64,000 bases of DNA from Sulfitobacter sp. JL08 (GTDB lineage: Bacteria > Pseudomonadota > Alphaproteobacteria > Rhodobacterales > Rhodobacteraceae): the NCBI RefSeq assembly GCF_003352045.1, contig NZ_CP025815.1:3286001-3350000 (forward strand), given 5' to 3'. The position numbers and the translations under genes were made by a program. Shown in pieces: positions 34,374 to 43,716 of this stretch; position 1 is the first letter of the stretch; the number at the start of each line of letters is the position of its first letter. The notes below the pieces were generated by a model, which was not told the DNA's origin, did no database searches, and was given only the letters and a program-made list of their open reading frames with translations.

Positions 34374-35132
34374 TCAGCCGAAAACAGAGCGTCGGATCAG
34401 GTTCAGACCCATAAGAAAGAACACGGATAAAAGGATCCGGCGCAACGTAACCTCGTCCGCGCGGCCGCGAAACCGTTCGCCGATCAGAAATCCGGCGAAT
34501 GTCGGCACCAGCAAGGCAACCGACGCGCCAAATGTTCGAATGTCCACCAGCCCCTGCGCAAAATAACCTGCTGCAAGGGGCACGCTGCCGATAAAGATCA
34601 GCAGACCGCTGGCCCGCACAAACTCGGCCATCGGCACTTTGCGTGCGGTCAGATAGATCACCATCGGCGGCGCCCAGACTGAGGTCAGACCGCCCAGAAC
34701 ACCGGCAATTGTGCCCAGCAGATACTGCATCGGACGGGCAAGCCGATCAGGTATATAGGGCGCCCATGCTGTCACATTGATCAGCACGAACAGAACGATC
34801 GCACCGCCAAGCACACCAAACAATATCCGGTCGGATACATCATAGGTCAGATAGATCGTGACCCAGACCCCGATCACAAGGGCCACGGCAAACGGCAGGT
34901 ACCGCAGCGCGGTTTGTCTGGCCTGACCGGCACGGTGCACCTGCCAGGCATTGGACACCAGCATCGGAACCAGCAGATAGGCAATCGCGATCCGCGGTGC
35001 CATCACGATGGTCATGATCCCAAGTGCCGTTGTCGGCAGCCCGATACCAATCGTGCCTTTCACGGTTCCCGCCACAAACAACGCAAACGCGGGCACAAGC
35101 AGATCAAGAAGAGAACCAGAGAGGATATCCAT
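34374..35132 (-). CDS. TauE/SafE family membrane exporter, copy 2
   Basis: This 252-residue membrane protein has about eight helices and the family start LDLLVPAFALFVAGTVKGTIGIGLPTTALGIMT, with a second repeat at LLGTIAGVLGGLTSVWAPPMVIYLT. It is not a close copy of the TauE gene at 29.5 kb. It is convergent with tctA and divergent from the GMC oxidoreductase gene. ATG 35132 has GGGGAAAGG upstream. The exported anion is unknown. Confidence 0.83.
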   Translation of the reverse strand: MDILSGSLLDLLVPAFALFVAGTVKGTIGIGLPTTALGIMTIVMAPRIAIAYLLVPMLVSNAWQVHRAGQARQTALRYLPFAVALVIGVWVTIYLTYDVSDRILFGVLGGAIVLFVLINVTAWAPYIPDRLARPMQYLLGTIAGVLGGLTSVWAPPMVIYLTARKVPMAEFVRASGLLIFIGSVPLAAGYFAQGLVDIRTFGASVALLVPTFAGFLIGERFRGRADEVTLRRILLSVFFLMGLNLIRRSVFG

Positions 35133-35342
35133 ACCTTTCCCCTATCCCGCAGAACGCGGGACTTTACCAGAGCAACAAAACCAGTTGTGGCGCGCCCGTT
35201 GCGAATACCCTGACGGTGTGCAGTAAAATCCACGATATGTCGCTATTGAGCCATCTTGACGGAGACAGGGTTGCGCGCTTTGAGTTTCGTTCTGTATGGC
35301 GGTTCAAACCGATATCTGACCGCGAAATCCCAGAGGGCAAAA

Positions 35343-36959
35343 TTGACTGAATTTGACTATGTAATTGTTGGTGCGGGATCTGCCGGGTCCGCTCTGGTCA
35401 ACCGATTGACACAAGACGGCAAAACCACCGTCGCTCTTCTGGAAGCCGGCGATTGGGATACCTCGATCTGGACACGCCTGCCAATCGGATACGGCAAGGT
35501 TTTTTATGATGCGCGCGTCAACTGGAAATACCAGAGCGAACCCGACCCGAACCGCAACGGACAAAAGATGTACCTGCCACGTGGCAGGGTTCTTGGCGGC
35601 TCAAGCTCGATCAATGCGATGGTCTATGTACGCGGCCATAAATCGGATTACGAAGACTGGAATAAAACCGCACCCGGATGGGGTTGGGCTGACGTCGCGC
35701 CAGTGTTCCGGCGTATGGAAGACTGGTCAGGCGGTTCTGACAATATACGCGGCACGGGCGGTCCGCTGTCCGTCTACGATATGTCAAAAGAAGCACATCC
35801 GCTTACTAATACCTATCTGAAGGCTGCGGGCGAAGCCGGTTTTCCACTGAACCCCGATTACAACGGGCCCGACATGGAAGGCGCGACCTGCTACCAGATT
35901 ACCACGAAAAACGGGGTTCGCGCCTCTGCCGCGCGCAGCTATCTGTGGCCCGCACGCAAAAGGGCCAATCTTGATATCAGAACCCGGTGCCTGGCGCGGC
36001 GTGTCCTGATCGAAAACAAACGCGCGGTTGGCATCGAGTATGAACGGAAAGGTCAGATCGAAACCCTGCGCGCCCGGCGCGAGGTGATCCTGTGCGGCGG
36101 CGCGATCAATTCCCCGCAATTGCTGCAACTTTCCGGCATCGGCCCCCAAAATGTTCTGCGTGATCAGGGCATTACAATTGTCCACGCCTCGGAACAGGTG
36201 GGCCGCAACCTGCAGGATCATCTGGGCGGCGACAACCATTACCGCGCAAAAGTTCCCAGCCTGAACCAGCAACTGGGTCCGCTTTCCGGCAAGGTCCGCG
36301 TCGGGCTGGACTATCTTTTGCGCCGCAAGGGGCCATTGTCGCTCAGCCTTAATCAGGGCGGCGGGTTCGTGCGGGTCATGAAGGGTGCAGACCGCCCGGA
36401 CCTGCAACTTTATTTTTCACCTGTCAGCTATACCCGCGCGCCGGTGGGCACGCGCCCTTTGATGGCGCCGGATCCGTTTCCGGGCTTTCTGCTGGGGTTC
36501 AATCCCTGCAAGCCAACCAGCGCCGGGTATCTGCAAATCCGGTCGTCTGATCCGAATGTCGCGCCGGAAATCCACTGCAATTATCTGGACACGCAATATG
36601 ATCGTGATGTCATGGTCGCCGGCCACCGACTGATGCGCCAGATCGCCGACACTCCCGCGATGCAGGCCGTGATCGAAGAAGAAATTTCGCCCGGCCCCGA
36701 TCTGACGTCGGATGACGATTTGCTGGCTTTTGTGCGCGAAAAATCCTGGACGGTTTTCCACCAGTGCAGCACGTGCAGAATGGGCACCGATCCTGCACAA
36801 TCGGTTGTTGACGAACGCCTGCGCGTGCATGGAATTGAGGCGCTTCGGGTTGCGGATGCTTCGATTTTCCCGACTATTCCCACAGGCAATACCAATGCTC
36901 CCGCGATCATGGTTGGCGAAAAGGCCGCCGACCTGATCCAGGCAGACGCACATTCCTGA
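35343..36959 (+). CDS. GMC family oxidoreductase (choline dehydrogenase-like)
   Basis: This 538-residue flavoprotein oxidises an alcohol group. The FAD fold is DYVIVGAGSAGSALVNRL at the N-terminus, followed by the GMC signature PRGRVLGGSSSINAMVYVRGHKSDYEDW and the second signature GGAINSPQLLQLSGIGP. The catalytic pair is the His in WTVFHQCSTCRMG and the Asn in GNTNAPAIM. I chose the TTG at 35343 because the FAD motif begins three residues later and GAGGG precedes it. The next gene, an enolase-superfamily enzyme, starts 12 bp after the stop, so an alcohol or sugar acid may be oxidised and then dehydrated. Confidence 0.88.
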   Translation: MTEFDYVIVGAGSAGSALVNRLTQDGKTTVALLEAGDWDTSIWTRLPIGYGKVFYDARVNWKYQSEPDPNRNGQKMYLPRGRVLGGSSSINAMVYVRGHKSDYEDWNKTAPGWGWADVAPVFRRMEDWSGGSDNIRGTGGPLSVYDMSKEAHPLTNTYLKAAGEAGFPLNPDYNGPDMEGATCYQITTKNGVRASAARSYLWPARKRANLDIRTRCLARRVLIENKRAVGIEYERKGQIETLRARREVILCGGAINSPQLLQLSGIGPQNVLRDQGITIVHASEQVGRNLQDHLGGDNHYRAKVPSLNQQLGPLSGKVRVGLDYLLRRKGPLSLSLNQGGGFVRVMKGADRPDLQLYFSPVSYTRAPVGTRPLMAPDPFPGFLLGFNPCKPTSAGYLQIRSSDPNVAPEIHCNYLDTQYDRDVMVAGHRLMRQIADTPAMQAVIEEEISPGPDLTSDDDLLAFVREKSWTVFHQCSTCRMGTDPAQSVVDERLRVHGIEALRVADASIFPTIPTGNTNAPAIMVGEKAADLIQADAHS

Positions 36960-36971
36960 AAGGGGAACAGA

Positions 36972-38075
36972 ATGAAGATCAAATCGATAGAAACCTTCAG
37001 CACCGAATTTGTCGGCTTTGTGCGAGTCACAGCCGAAGACGGTTCGCAAGGCTGGGGGCAGGTTTCGACCTATCATTCCGATATTACAACGCAGGTCTTG
37101 CACCGTCAGGTTGCGCCTTGGACCCTTGGACAGGACACGACCGATCTGGACGATCTTCTGGATATCGTGGCCGAGCGCGAGCACAAGTTTCCGGGATCAT
37201 ACCTGCGCCGTTCCATGGCAGGGCTGGATACGGCGATCTGGGATATGCGCGGCAAGCAGCAGGGCAAAAGCGTAGCGGAGTTGCTGGGTGGCACGCCGGG
37301 TTCAATCCGCGCCTACGCGTCATCCATGAAACGCGACATCACCCCGAAAGACGAGGCCGAGCGCATGAAGAAACTGCGCGACGTGCACGGCTTTGACGCA
37401 TTCAAGGTGCGCGCAGGGGCGGAAGTGGGACGCAACAGGGATGAATGGCCGGGCCGCACGGAAGAGATTATTCCGACCATGCGCCGTGCCATGGGAGATG
37501 ACGCCGCGCTGTTGATTGATGCCAACAGCTGCTATTCCCCCGACCGCGCAATCGAAGTCGGGCATATGTTGCAAGACCATGGATTTTCGCACTTTGAAGA
37601 ACCATGCCCCTATTGGGAACTGGAACAAACCAAACAGGTCACCGATGCGCTGGATATTGATGTGACGGGCGGCGAACAGGATTGCGACCTGCCCACATGG
37701 CGCCGGATGATCGACATGCGCGCAGTGGATATTGTGCAGCCTGACATTCTGTATCTGGGCGGAATGTGCCGGACCATGCGGGTTGTGCGCATGGCGCAGG
37801 CGGCGGGCCTGCCCGTTACCCCCCATTGCGCCAACATGTCATTGGTCACGCTGTTCACGATGCACCTGTTGCGCGCCATTCCGAACGCGGGAAAATACCT
37901 CGAATTCTCGATCGAAGGGTCCGATTATTATCCGTGGCAGGACGGGCTGTTCGTAAACTCGCCCTATGACATAAAAGATGGACAGGCGACGGTCACGGAT
38001 GCACCCGGATGGGGTGTGGAAATTGCGCCTGAATGGCTGGCGCGGTCGCAATACCAGATCAGCGAACTTGGCTGA
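36972..38075 (+). CDS. Enolase-superfamily enzyme (mandelate racemase/acid sugar dehydratase type), copy 2
   Basis: This 367-residue protein has the capping domain (MKIKSIETFSTEFVGFVRV) and the barrel. FKVRAG stands at the lysine position, as KxR rather than the KxK of the copy at 28.3 kb. Metal ligands are in LLIDANS, HFEEP and VTGGEQD, and a late TPHCANMS supplies a histidine, as in acid-sugar dehydratases. It lies directly behind the GMC gene with AGGGGAACAG before the ATG, so the two act together. The last 17 bases overlap the end of the convergent SGNH hydrolase gene. Confidence 0.85.
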   Translation: MKIKSIETFSTEFVGFVRVTAEDGSQGWGQVSTYHSDITTQVLHRQVAPWTLGQDTTDLDDLLDIVAEREHKFPGSYLRRSMAGLDTAIWDMRGKQQGKSVAELLGGTPGSIRAYASSMKRDITPKDEAERMKKLRDVHGFDAFKVRAGAEVGRNRDEWPGRTEEIIPTMRRAMGDDAALLIDANSCYSPDRAIEVGHMLQDHGFSHFEEPCPYWELEQTKQVTDALDIDVTGGEQDCDLPTWRRMIDMRAVDIVQPDILYLGGMCRTMRVVRMAQAAGLPVTPHCANMSLVTLFTMHLLRAIPNAGKYLEFSIEGSDYYPWQDGLFVNSPYDIKDGQATVTDAPGWGVEIAPEWLARSQYQISELG

Positions 38076-38817
38076 CAATTTCCCCTGACCGCTGCAAATC
38101 ATCCTTGCTTTGACGCTCAATGATTGCGGCACTGATACGGTCTGCCCACGCGGCATAGACTTGTGCGCCGGGATGAAACCCGTCAATCGCCATTGCGCTT
38201 TGATCCAGTGGCAAATCAAGCGCGACGTAGGAACAATCCGGCTGCGCCGCAACGAAACGGCGCAATCCCTGATCCAGCCGGATCGAATGGCGCCCCAGAA
38301 CCCAACGCAGCGGGTTTGGCAACAGCGGAAACCCACCCATCGGCGGCACTCCGGAAAAGCAAATATGCTGCGCGCCGAACTGAACCCGAAGCAGGCCGGC
38401 AAGCTGTTCAACCTGTTTGCGCCAAAGACCCAAAGGCAGCAGGCGGGTCACGTCATTCACACCCAGCGCCACAACGATCACATCATAGGTTTTATCGTTC
38501 TGCCCTTGCAGGTGGCGAATAGTATCCCGCGTTGTAAATCCGGTTCTTGTGACCAGACACCAGTCAACACAATAGGTGCCGGCCAATTGCGTTGTCACCT
38601 GACCCGAAAGGGCCTCTTGCTGCGTTTCCACGCCAACGCCGGCGGCCGAGGAATCTCCGACAATCAGAAGTTTCAGATCAGGGCCGTCGCCCAACTGCCC
38701 CCTTCGCGCACCCGGAGGTTCGGGCAGTTTCATTGCTTTTTTGCGAACAGACACCGCCTGTGCGATCAACACGGGCAACAACGCGGTCCGCGCCACGACA
38801 TCCAGTACCAATCCCAT
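38059..38817 (-). CDS. SGNH/GDSL-type hydrolase
   Basis: This 252-residue esterase-like protein has a short hydrophobic N-terminus (LVLDVVARTALLPVLIAQAV) that may anchor it. The catalytic blocks are LLIVGDSSAAGVGVE (Ser), VVVALGVNDVTRL (block III Asn) and DGFHPGAQVYAAWA (Asp and His). The substrate is unknown; relatives act on lipids, acetylated sugars or peptidoglycan. It overlaps the enolase-superfamily gene tail to tail and is followed upstream by the SseB-like gene on the same strand. Confidence 0.85.
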   Translation of the reverse strand: MGLVLDVVARTALLPVLIAQAVSVRKKAMKLPEPPGARRGQLGDGPDLKLLIVGDSSAAGVGVETQQEALSGQVTTQLAGTYCVDWCLVTRTGFTTRDTIRHLQGQNDKTYDVIVVALGVNDVTRLLPLGLWRKQVEQLAGLLRVQFGAQHICFSGVPPMGGFPLLPNPLRWVLGRHSIRLDQGLRRFVAAQPDCSYVALDLPLDQSAMAIDGFHPGAQVYAAWADRISAAIIERQSKDDLQRSGEIVSQVR

Positions 38818-38847
38818 TTTACCTGTCTTTCAAATGTAAGGACCGGT

Positions 38848-39639
38848 TCATCGCAACAGGGGCGGCTTGTCCGGGTCAGACCCGGGGGCCGGTCTGTTCA
38901 CTTGCACCTCGGTCGCAGCAACCGGCAGATCAAAGCGCAACCCGTAGCGCGCCATATGCGCTGCAGCCGGATCGCTGGCGGCAAAGAAACCGACATCGAT
39001 TGCGCCGGCTTCGATACCGGAAAAGGTCAACGCTTCGTTGGTCGCCTTGGCCAGTGCGGCCTCTGCCCCGTCCAGCGCATCGACAAACCCCAGAAGATGC
39101 CCCTGCCCGCCATCTTCGTAGGATACCGAAACCAGATAGGCGCTGGCCGCCAACCCGCGTGCCGTTGCCAGCTTGGCATCCAGCGCCTTGATCAGAACAT
39201 CCGGCAATCCGGCAGGGGCAGAATAACCAGATATCCGCGCTTCGATTTCCTGTGGCGCCTGACCCAGGGTCTGATGCAGCCAAAGCACTGCGGCAGGCGG
39301 GATCAGGATCGAAGACGGTGCCACATCAAGGTTCAATCCCAAACCCATTTGCGCCGATGCCAGCATATTCGCGACGCCCCGCCCTGACAGGGCTGCATAG
39401 GGGGCTGCCTGGCCGACAAATGCGCTTAGTCGCGCCTCGCGGTCAAACACCAGTACGTACTGGCTGCCGTCCACATCGAACAATTCAGGTTCGATTGCAT
39501 CCCCGTCTGCTTCGGATTTCAGAAGTACAAACAGTTCGGCATCTGCCAGCCGTTCAAAGAACCGCAAGCGCAGGGCGTCGTCGTCCTGCGCGGCTTCCAT
39601 CGCTGCGTGGGCCAGATCAAGCGGGGTTGTTTCAGTCAT
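38848..39639 (-). CDS. SseB family protein
   Basis: This 263-residue cytoplasmic protein has the SseB N-terminal domain pattern: LRLRFFERLADAELFVLLKSE, then YVLVFDREARLSAFVG and YAALSGRGVANMLASAQMGLGLNLDVAPSSILIPPAAVLWL. The family's function in most bacteria is unclear. Its start overlaps the stop of the uracil-DNA glycosylase-like gene by 8 nt, so the two are probably translated together. Confidence 0.82.
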   Translation of the reverse strand: MTETTPLDLAHAAMEAAQDDDALRLRFFERLADAELFVLLKSEADGDAIEPELFDVDGSQYVLVFDREARLSAFVGQAAPYAALSGRGVANMLASAQMGLGLNLDVAPSSILIPPAAVLWLHQTLGQAPQEIEARISGYSAPAGLPDVLIKALDAKLATARGLAASAYLVSVSYEDGGQGHLLGFVDALDGAEAALAKATNEALTFSGIEAGAIDVGFFAASDPAAAHMARYGLRFDLPVAATEVQVNRPAPGSDPDKPPLLR

Positions 39640-40219
39640 TCAAAACCTCTTTTACGCGGGCCTGAAGCGCCGGCAAGACATCCGCTTCGAACCACGGATT
39701 CTTTCTGATCCACGCGGTATTGCGCCATGACGGATGAGGCAAGGCAAAGATGCGTGGCGCATGGGTCTGCCATGACCTTACCGTCTGGGTAACGGTCGTT
39801 TTTGCACCCAGATGCCAGCGATGCGCGGCGGCCCCCACCAGCACCGTCAGCCTGATGGCAGGCAGCGCCTTCATCACACGCGCGTGCCAGGTTTGCGCAC
39901 AAACGGGCGGTGGCGGCAGATCATGTCCATTTGCATTATACCCCGGAAAGCAAAAGGCCATCGGCACGATTGCAATGCGTGACCTGTCATAAAATTCCGG
40001 CTCGTCCAGACCGAGCCAAGATCGCAAACGGTTCCCCGACGGATCGGTGAAAGGACGACCTGACTGGTGTACTTTCGCCCCCGGCGCCTGACCTGCGATC
40101 AGTATTCCGGCACCCGGATCAAACCAGGGAACCGGACGTGGCTGATGCGCTGTGGCCGTCGCGGCAAACCTGTCTGCACATATGCGGCACGCACGGATTT
40201 CTTCTACCAGATCGGGCAT
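39632..40219 (-). CDS. Uracil-DNA glycosylase family protein
   Basis: This 195-residue protein is of the UDG superfamily. Motif 1 is GQAPGAKVHQSGRPFTDPSGNRLRSWLG, and motif 2 is near the C-terminus as ALPHPSWRN. An N-terminal CRICADRF contributes Cys residues, but the full four-Cys iron-sulfur set of family 4 enzymes is not evident. Removal of uracil or another damaged base is likely but unproven. ATG 40219 is chosen to match the usual family start; an in-frame ATG at 40261 would add 14 residues. Confidence 0.8.
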   Translation of the reverse strand: MPDLVEEIRACRICADRFAATATAHQPRPVPWFDPGAGILIAGQAPGAKVHQSGRPFTDPSGNRLRSWLGLDEPEFYDRSRIAIVPMAFCFPGYNANGHDLPPPPVCAQTWHARVMKALPAIRLTVLVGAAAHRWHLGAKTTVTQTVRSWQTHAPRIFALPHPSWRNTAWIRKNPWFEADVLPALQARVKEVLND

Positions 40220-40522
40220 GCGGCGTGGATACCGCAAGCCGTGCCTCCCCATCAATGCCATACTGCAATGGTTGAAGGTCCAGTGACACAACGGCCCGGA
40301 ATTAAGCGGGAAAGGCAGCATCCGCGCCAGAAACAGAGCCCCAAACGGCACAATTTTGCCAATTCGGGCCTGTTTTAAAGCCTCCGTTGCAGCATTGGCA
40401 TTGTACTTCTACGCCGAGGTTCGACATAATGGCGTCAAAATCGTCCAATAAGACGTTAATAAACCTCTGTTAGAGAGGATGGCACGGAACCACGGGCCGA
40501 CACGGGCAGCGCCGGAGCATTG

Positions 40523-41182
40523 ATGCTTGAGTTTGAAAATGTCAGCAAGTCCTTCTGGACGGGCACACAGCGCAAGGTGATCCTTGACCGCGTGTCCTTT
40601 CGCGTGGAACTGGGCAATTCACTGGGCATTCTGGCACCGAACGGCACCGGCAAGACCACCCTGATCAACATGATGGCGGGACTAGAAAAACCCGACGAGG
40701 GCGAAATCCGGCGGTCATGCAAGATCTCGTTTCCATTGGGTTTCATGGGCGGCGTGATCAGCAAGGTTTCGGCTGTCGAAAACAGCCGGTATATTGCCCG
40801 GATGTACGGACTTGATCCTGATTATGTCGAAAGCTTCTGCCGTTGGCTGTGCAATCTGGATGAGTATTTCGAACAACCGCTTGGCACCTATTCGGCGGGC
40901 ATGCGCGCACGGTTCTGTTTTTCGCTGATGTTGGCGCTGGATTTTGATATCTACCTGATCGACGAGGGTATGCCATCCACGACTGATGTGGAATTCAATC
41001 GCAAGGCCGGTGAAATCTTGCAGGAACGCTTGCGCACAACGACCATTGTAATTGTATCTCATCAGGCGGAGACGCTTGAAAAATTCGCACGATCTGCGGC
41101 TGTTCTGGTGGATGGTCAGCTTAAAATTTTTGACACGCTCGAAGAGGCGAAACAGCTTTATGACTACCAAACCCAAAGCTAG
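40523..41182 (+). CDS. kpsT: Capsule polysaccharide ABC exporter ATPase (KpsT-like)
   Basis: This 219-residue ATPase is of the polysaccharide-export class. Walker A is APNGTGKTT, and the short signature region reads YSAGMRARFCFSLMLALDFDIYLIDEGMPSTTD, exactly the KpsT/CtrD form. The switch is in VSHQAETLEKFA. It powers export of capsule or a similar glycan across the inner membrane. ATG 40523 has GGAG upstream. Its partner permease (KpsM) is not next to it in this window. The kpsE-like gene overlaps its 3' end by 23 nt. Confidence 0.92.
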   Translation: MLEFENVSKSFWTGTQRKVILDRVSFRVELGNSLGILAPNGTGKTTLINMMAGLEKPDEGEIRRSCKISFPLGFMGGVISKVSAVENSRYIARMYGLDPDYVESFCRWLCNLDEYFEQPLGTYSAGMRARFCFSLMLALDFDIYLIDEGMPSTTDVEFNRKAGEILQERLRTTTIVIVSHQAETLEKFARSAAVLVDGQLKIFDTLEEAKQLYDYQTQS

Positions 41183-42854
41183 AAAATTCCGCATCCGACG
41201 GACACCCCCAACGCAATCTGGCGGCGTGGAAAACAGTACGTCGTCGAACCCGCACGACGGTACCGAACGCATGCCGCAGACTGCGGACGCCTACCGGTCA
41301 GATTTGCAGCACCAGACCAGTGCGCGCACAGATGATCAGATGCAGGATACCGATCAGCCAAGCCCCGATCTGGATGCGATCAAGCGCGAGGGTCTGACCG
41401 GTCGCCAGTTGCGCATGGCGCGCCGCGTTGCACAAAAACACAACCTTGCCCCGACATCCGATTTTGATGCTGTGCGGTTGTTGCGGTTGCAGGGCATCGA
41501 TCCGTTTCAGCGATCCAACCTGCTGGAACTGGTTGTGCCGCGGGCCGGCGCCGAACAGCGCGATGGTGGCCCCGGCAATATGCTGGATGCGCTGCGCGCC
41601 CAAAGAGGCGGCGCAGGGTCTGAAGGTACGAAAGTTCAATTGCCCCAGACAGTACCGACGCACAAGCAAACATTGCCATCCACCGGGCTGAGCCCGTCTG
41701 AAAAACGCGTCAAGGAAATCACCGAAATCCAGCGGGACATTGCCCGCCGGCGGCGCCGCAAACTGGCCCTGCTGCTGACACGCCTGTCCTTCTTTGTTTT
41801 TCTTCCGACCTTCCTTGCCGGATGGTACTTTTTCGTCATCGCCACGCCGATGTACGCAACGAAATCCGAATTTCTGATCTTGCAGGCGGACAATACCGGT
41901 GGCGGTTCAGGCCTTGGCGGGCTTCTTTCGGGAACCCAGTTCGCGACCAATCAGGACAGCATTGCGGTCCAATCCTACCTGCAATCCAAAGATGCGATGT
42001 TGCGTCTGGATGCGGACGCAGGGTTCAAATCCCACTTCACGCAACCCTCGATTGATCCGATCCAACGCATGAACGAAAATCCATCGGCCGAGGAAGCGTA
42101 TAAAACCTATAAGAAAAACGTGAAAATCGGATATGATCCGACAGAGGGCGTGATCCGGCTTGAGGTTGCGGCATCCGATCCTGATACAGCCACGCTGTTT
42201 TCCAAAAAGCTGATCGCCTATGCCGAAGAGCGGGTGAACAACCTGACACAACAAAAACGCGGCGACCAGATGAAGGATGCCCAGCAAAGCTTTGAAAACG
42301 CTGTGCTGGAACGGCGCGCCGCGCAGGAACAATTGGTCACGCTTCAGCAACAGGGCGCGGTTCTTGACCCTGAAGGCGTCATTGCTTCGCTGCGCGGTCA
42401 AATCAACACCGTCGAAATACAGCTTCTTGAAAAAGAGCTTCAACTGGCGGCCCTGCTGGACAACAGCCGACCCAACCAAAGCCGCGTGGAAGGTGCGCAG
42501 GGCGATGTTCGCCGCCTGCAGGACCAACTGGTAGAACTGAACGCCAAGATGACCGATGCCAGCCAGGGTGAAAACTCTCTGGCGCAGTTGGCGCTGAACA
42601 TCCAGATGGCGCAGGCCGATCTTGCCACCCGCGATCTGCTGCTGCAATCGGCGCTGCAATCGGTCGAACAGACCCGTATGGAAGCCAGCCGACAGGTCCG
42701 CTATCTGACAATCTCGGTGCAGCCGGTTCCATCGGAAGACCCGAGTTACCCCCGCGCCTTCGAAAACACCATTCTTGCCTTCCTGATCTTCGCAGGCATT
42801 TATCTTATGATTTCACTTACCGCATCCATCTTGCGCGAACAGGTAACATCCTAA
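41160..42854 (+). CDS. kpsE: Capsule polysaccharide export inner-membrane protein (KpsE-like)
   Basis: This 564-residue protein is of the polysaccharide co-polymerase/KpsE class. The first 220 residues are hydrophilic and low in complexity, with one folded-looking patch, LTGRQLRMARRVAQKHNLAPTSDFDAVRLLRLQGIDPF. A membrane helix follows (LSFFVFLPTFLAGWYFFVIATPMYATKSEF). A long coiled-coil region lies in the periplasm (about 380-520), and a second helix ends the protein (FENTILAFLIFAGIYLMISL). It connects the KpsMT exporter to the outer membrane. The long N-terminal extension is absent from E. coli KpsE. It overlaps kpsT, so they are translated together. Confidence 0.85.
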   Translation: MTTKPKARKFRIRRTPPTQSGGVENSTSSNPHDGTERMPQTADAYRSDLQHQTSARTDDQMQDTDQPSPDLDAIKREGLTGRQLRMARRVAQKHNLAPTSDFDAVRLLRLQGIDPFQRSNLLELVVPRAGAEQRDGGPGNMLDALRAQRGGAGSEGTKVQLPQTVPTHKQTLPSTGLSPSEKRVKEITEIQRDIARRRRRKLALLLTRLSFFVFLPTFLAGWYFFVIATPMYATKSEFLILQADNTGGGSGLGGLLSGTQFATNQDSIAVQSYLQSKDAMLRLDADAGFKSHFTQPSIDPIQRMNENPSAEEAYKTYKKNVKIGYDPTEGVIRLEVAASDPDTATLFSKKLIAYAEERVNNLTQQKRGDQMKDAQQSFENAVLERRAAQEQLVTLQQQGAVLDPEGVIASLRGQINTVEIQLLEKELQLAALLDNSRPNQSRVEGAQGDVRRLQDQLVELNAKMTDASQGENSLAQLALNIQMAQADLATRDLLLQSALQSVEQTRMEASRQVRYLTISVQPVPSEDPSYPRAFENTILAFLIFAGIYLMISLTASILREQVTS

Positions 42855-42857
42855 CCC

Positions 42858-43691
42858 ATGACACATGTAAAAATTAACGATCTGACAATCGGAAACGATT
42901 GCCCGCTGACCGTTATCGCCGGCCCCTGCCAGCTGGAAAGCGCTGATCACGCGCAGATGATTGCCGGCAAAATGAAAGAGGCCTGCGATGCGGCAGGTGC
43001 GCAATATGTGTTCAAAGCCTCTTATGACAAGGCAAACCGCACCTCCCTGACGGGTATTCGCGGGCTGGGCATGGATGAAGGGCTGGCCGTGTTGCAGGGC
43101 GTGCGCGATGCAATCGGGGTGCCTGTGTTAACGGATGTCCACAACGAAGCCCAATGCGCCCCCGCTGCAGAGGCTGTCGACATTCTGCAAATTCCTGCGT
43201 TTCTGTGCCGTCAGACCGATATGCTGTTGGCGGCCGGGAAAACAGGGGCCGCGATCAATGTCAAAAAGGGCCAGTTTCTTGCGCCTTGGGAAATGGGCAA
43301 CATTGTTACCAAGATCGAAAGCACCGGAAACAAGCGCATACTGCTGACAGAGCGCGGCACAACATTTGGCTATAACACGCTGGTCGCAGACATGCGGTCG
43401 CTGCCGCAGATGGCAAAAACCGGATATCCTGTCGTGATGGACGCGACCCATTCGGTGCAACAACCGGGCGGCCAGGGCGGCAGCTCCGGTGGTCAGCGCG
43501 AATTTGCGCCCGTCATGGCCCGCGCGGCCGTTGCGATCGGCGTTGCCGCAGTATTCATCGAAACCCATGAAGACCCGGACAAGTCACCAAGTGACGGCCC
43601 CAACATGATCTATCTGGATCAGATGCCGGCCTTGATCAATGTGCTGATGCAATTGGACAAGCTGGCCAAAGCCAACCCCATTTTGATCTGA
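42858..43691 (+). CDS. kdsA: 3-deoxy-8-phosphooctulonate synthase
   Basis: This 277-residue enzyme condenses arabinose-5-phosphate with phosphoenolpyruvate to give Kdo-8-phosphate. The family text is plain: IAGPCQLESADHAQMIAGKMKE, FKASYDKANRTSLTGIRGLGMDEGL, FLCRQTDMLLAAG, VKKGQFLAPWEM, LTERGTTFGYNTLVADMRSL, and MDATHSVQQPGG. It begins 3 bp after the kpsE-like gene. Kdo is used in lipopolysaccharide and also in the poly-Kdo lipid linker of ABC-exported capsules, which explains its place here. Confidence 0.96.
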   Translation: MTHVKINDLTIGNDCPLTVIAGPCQLESADHAQMIAGKMKEACDAAGAQYVFKASYDKANRTSLTGIRGLGMDEGLAVLQGVRDAIGVPVLTDVHNEAQCAPAAEAVDILQIPAFLCRQTDMLLAAGKTGAAINVKKGQFLAPWEMGNIVTKIESTGNKRILLTERGTTFGYNTLVADMRSLPQMAKTGYPVVMDATHSVQQPGGQGGSSGGQREFAPVMARAAVAIGVAAVFIETHEDPDKSPSDGPNMIYLDQMPALINVLMQLDKLAKANPILI

Positions 43692-43716
43692 CCATTCGAA
43701 AAAGCGAGCATTACCA

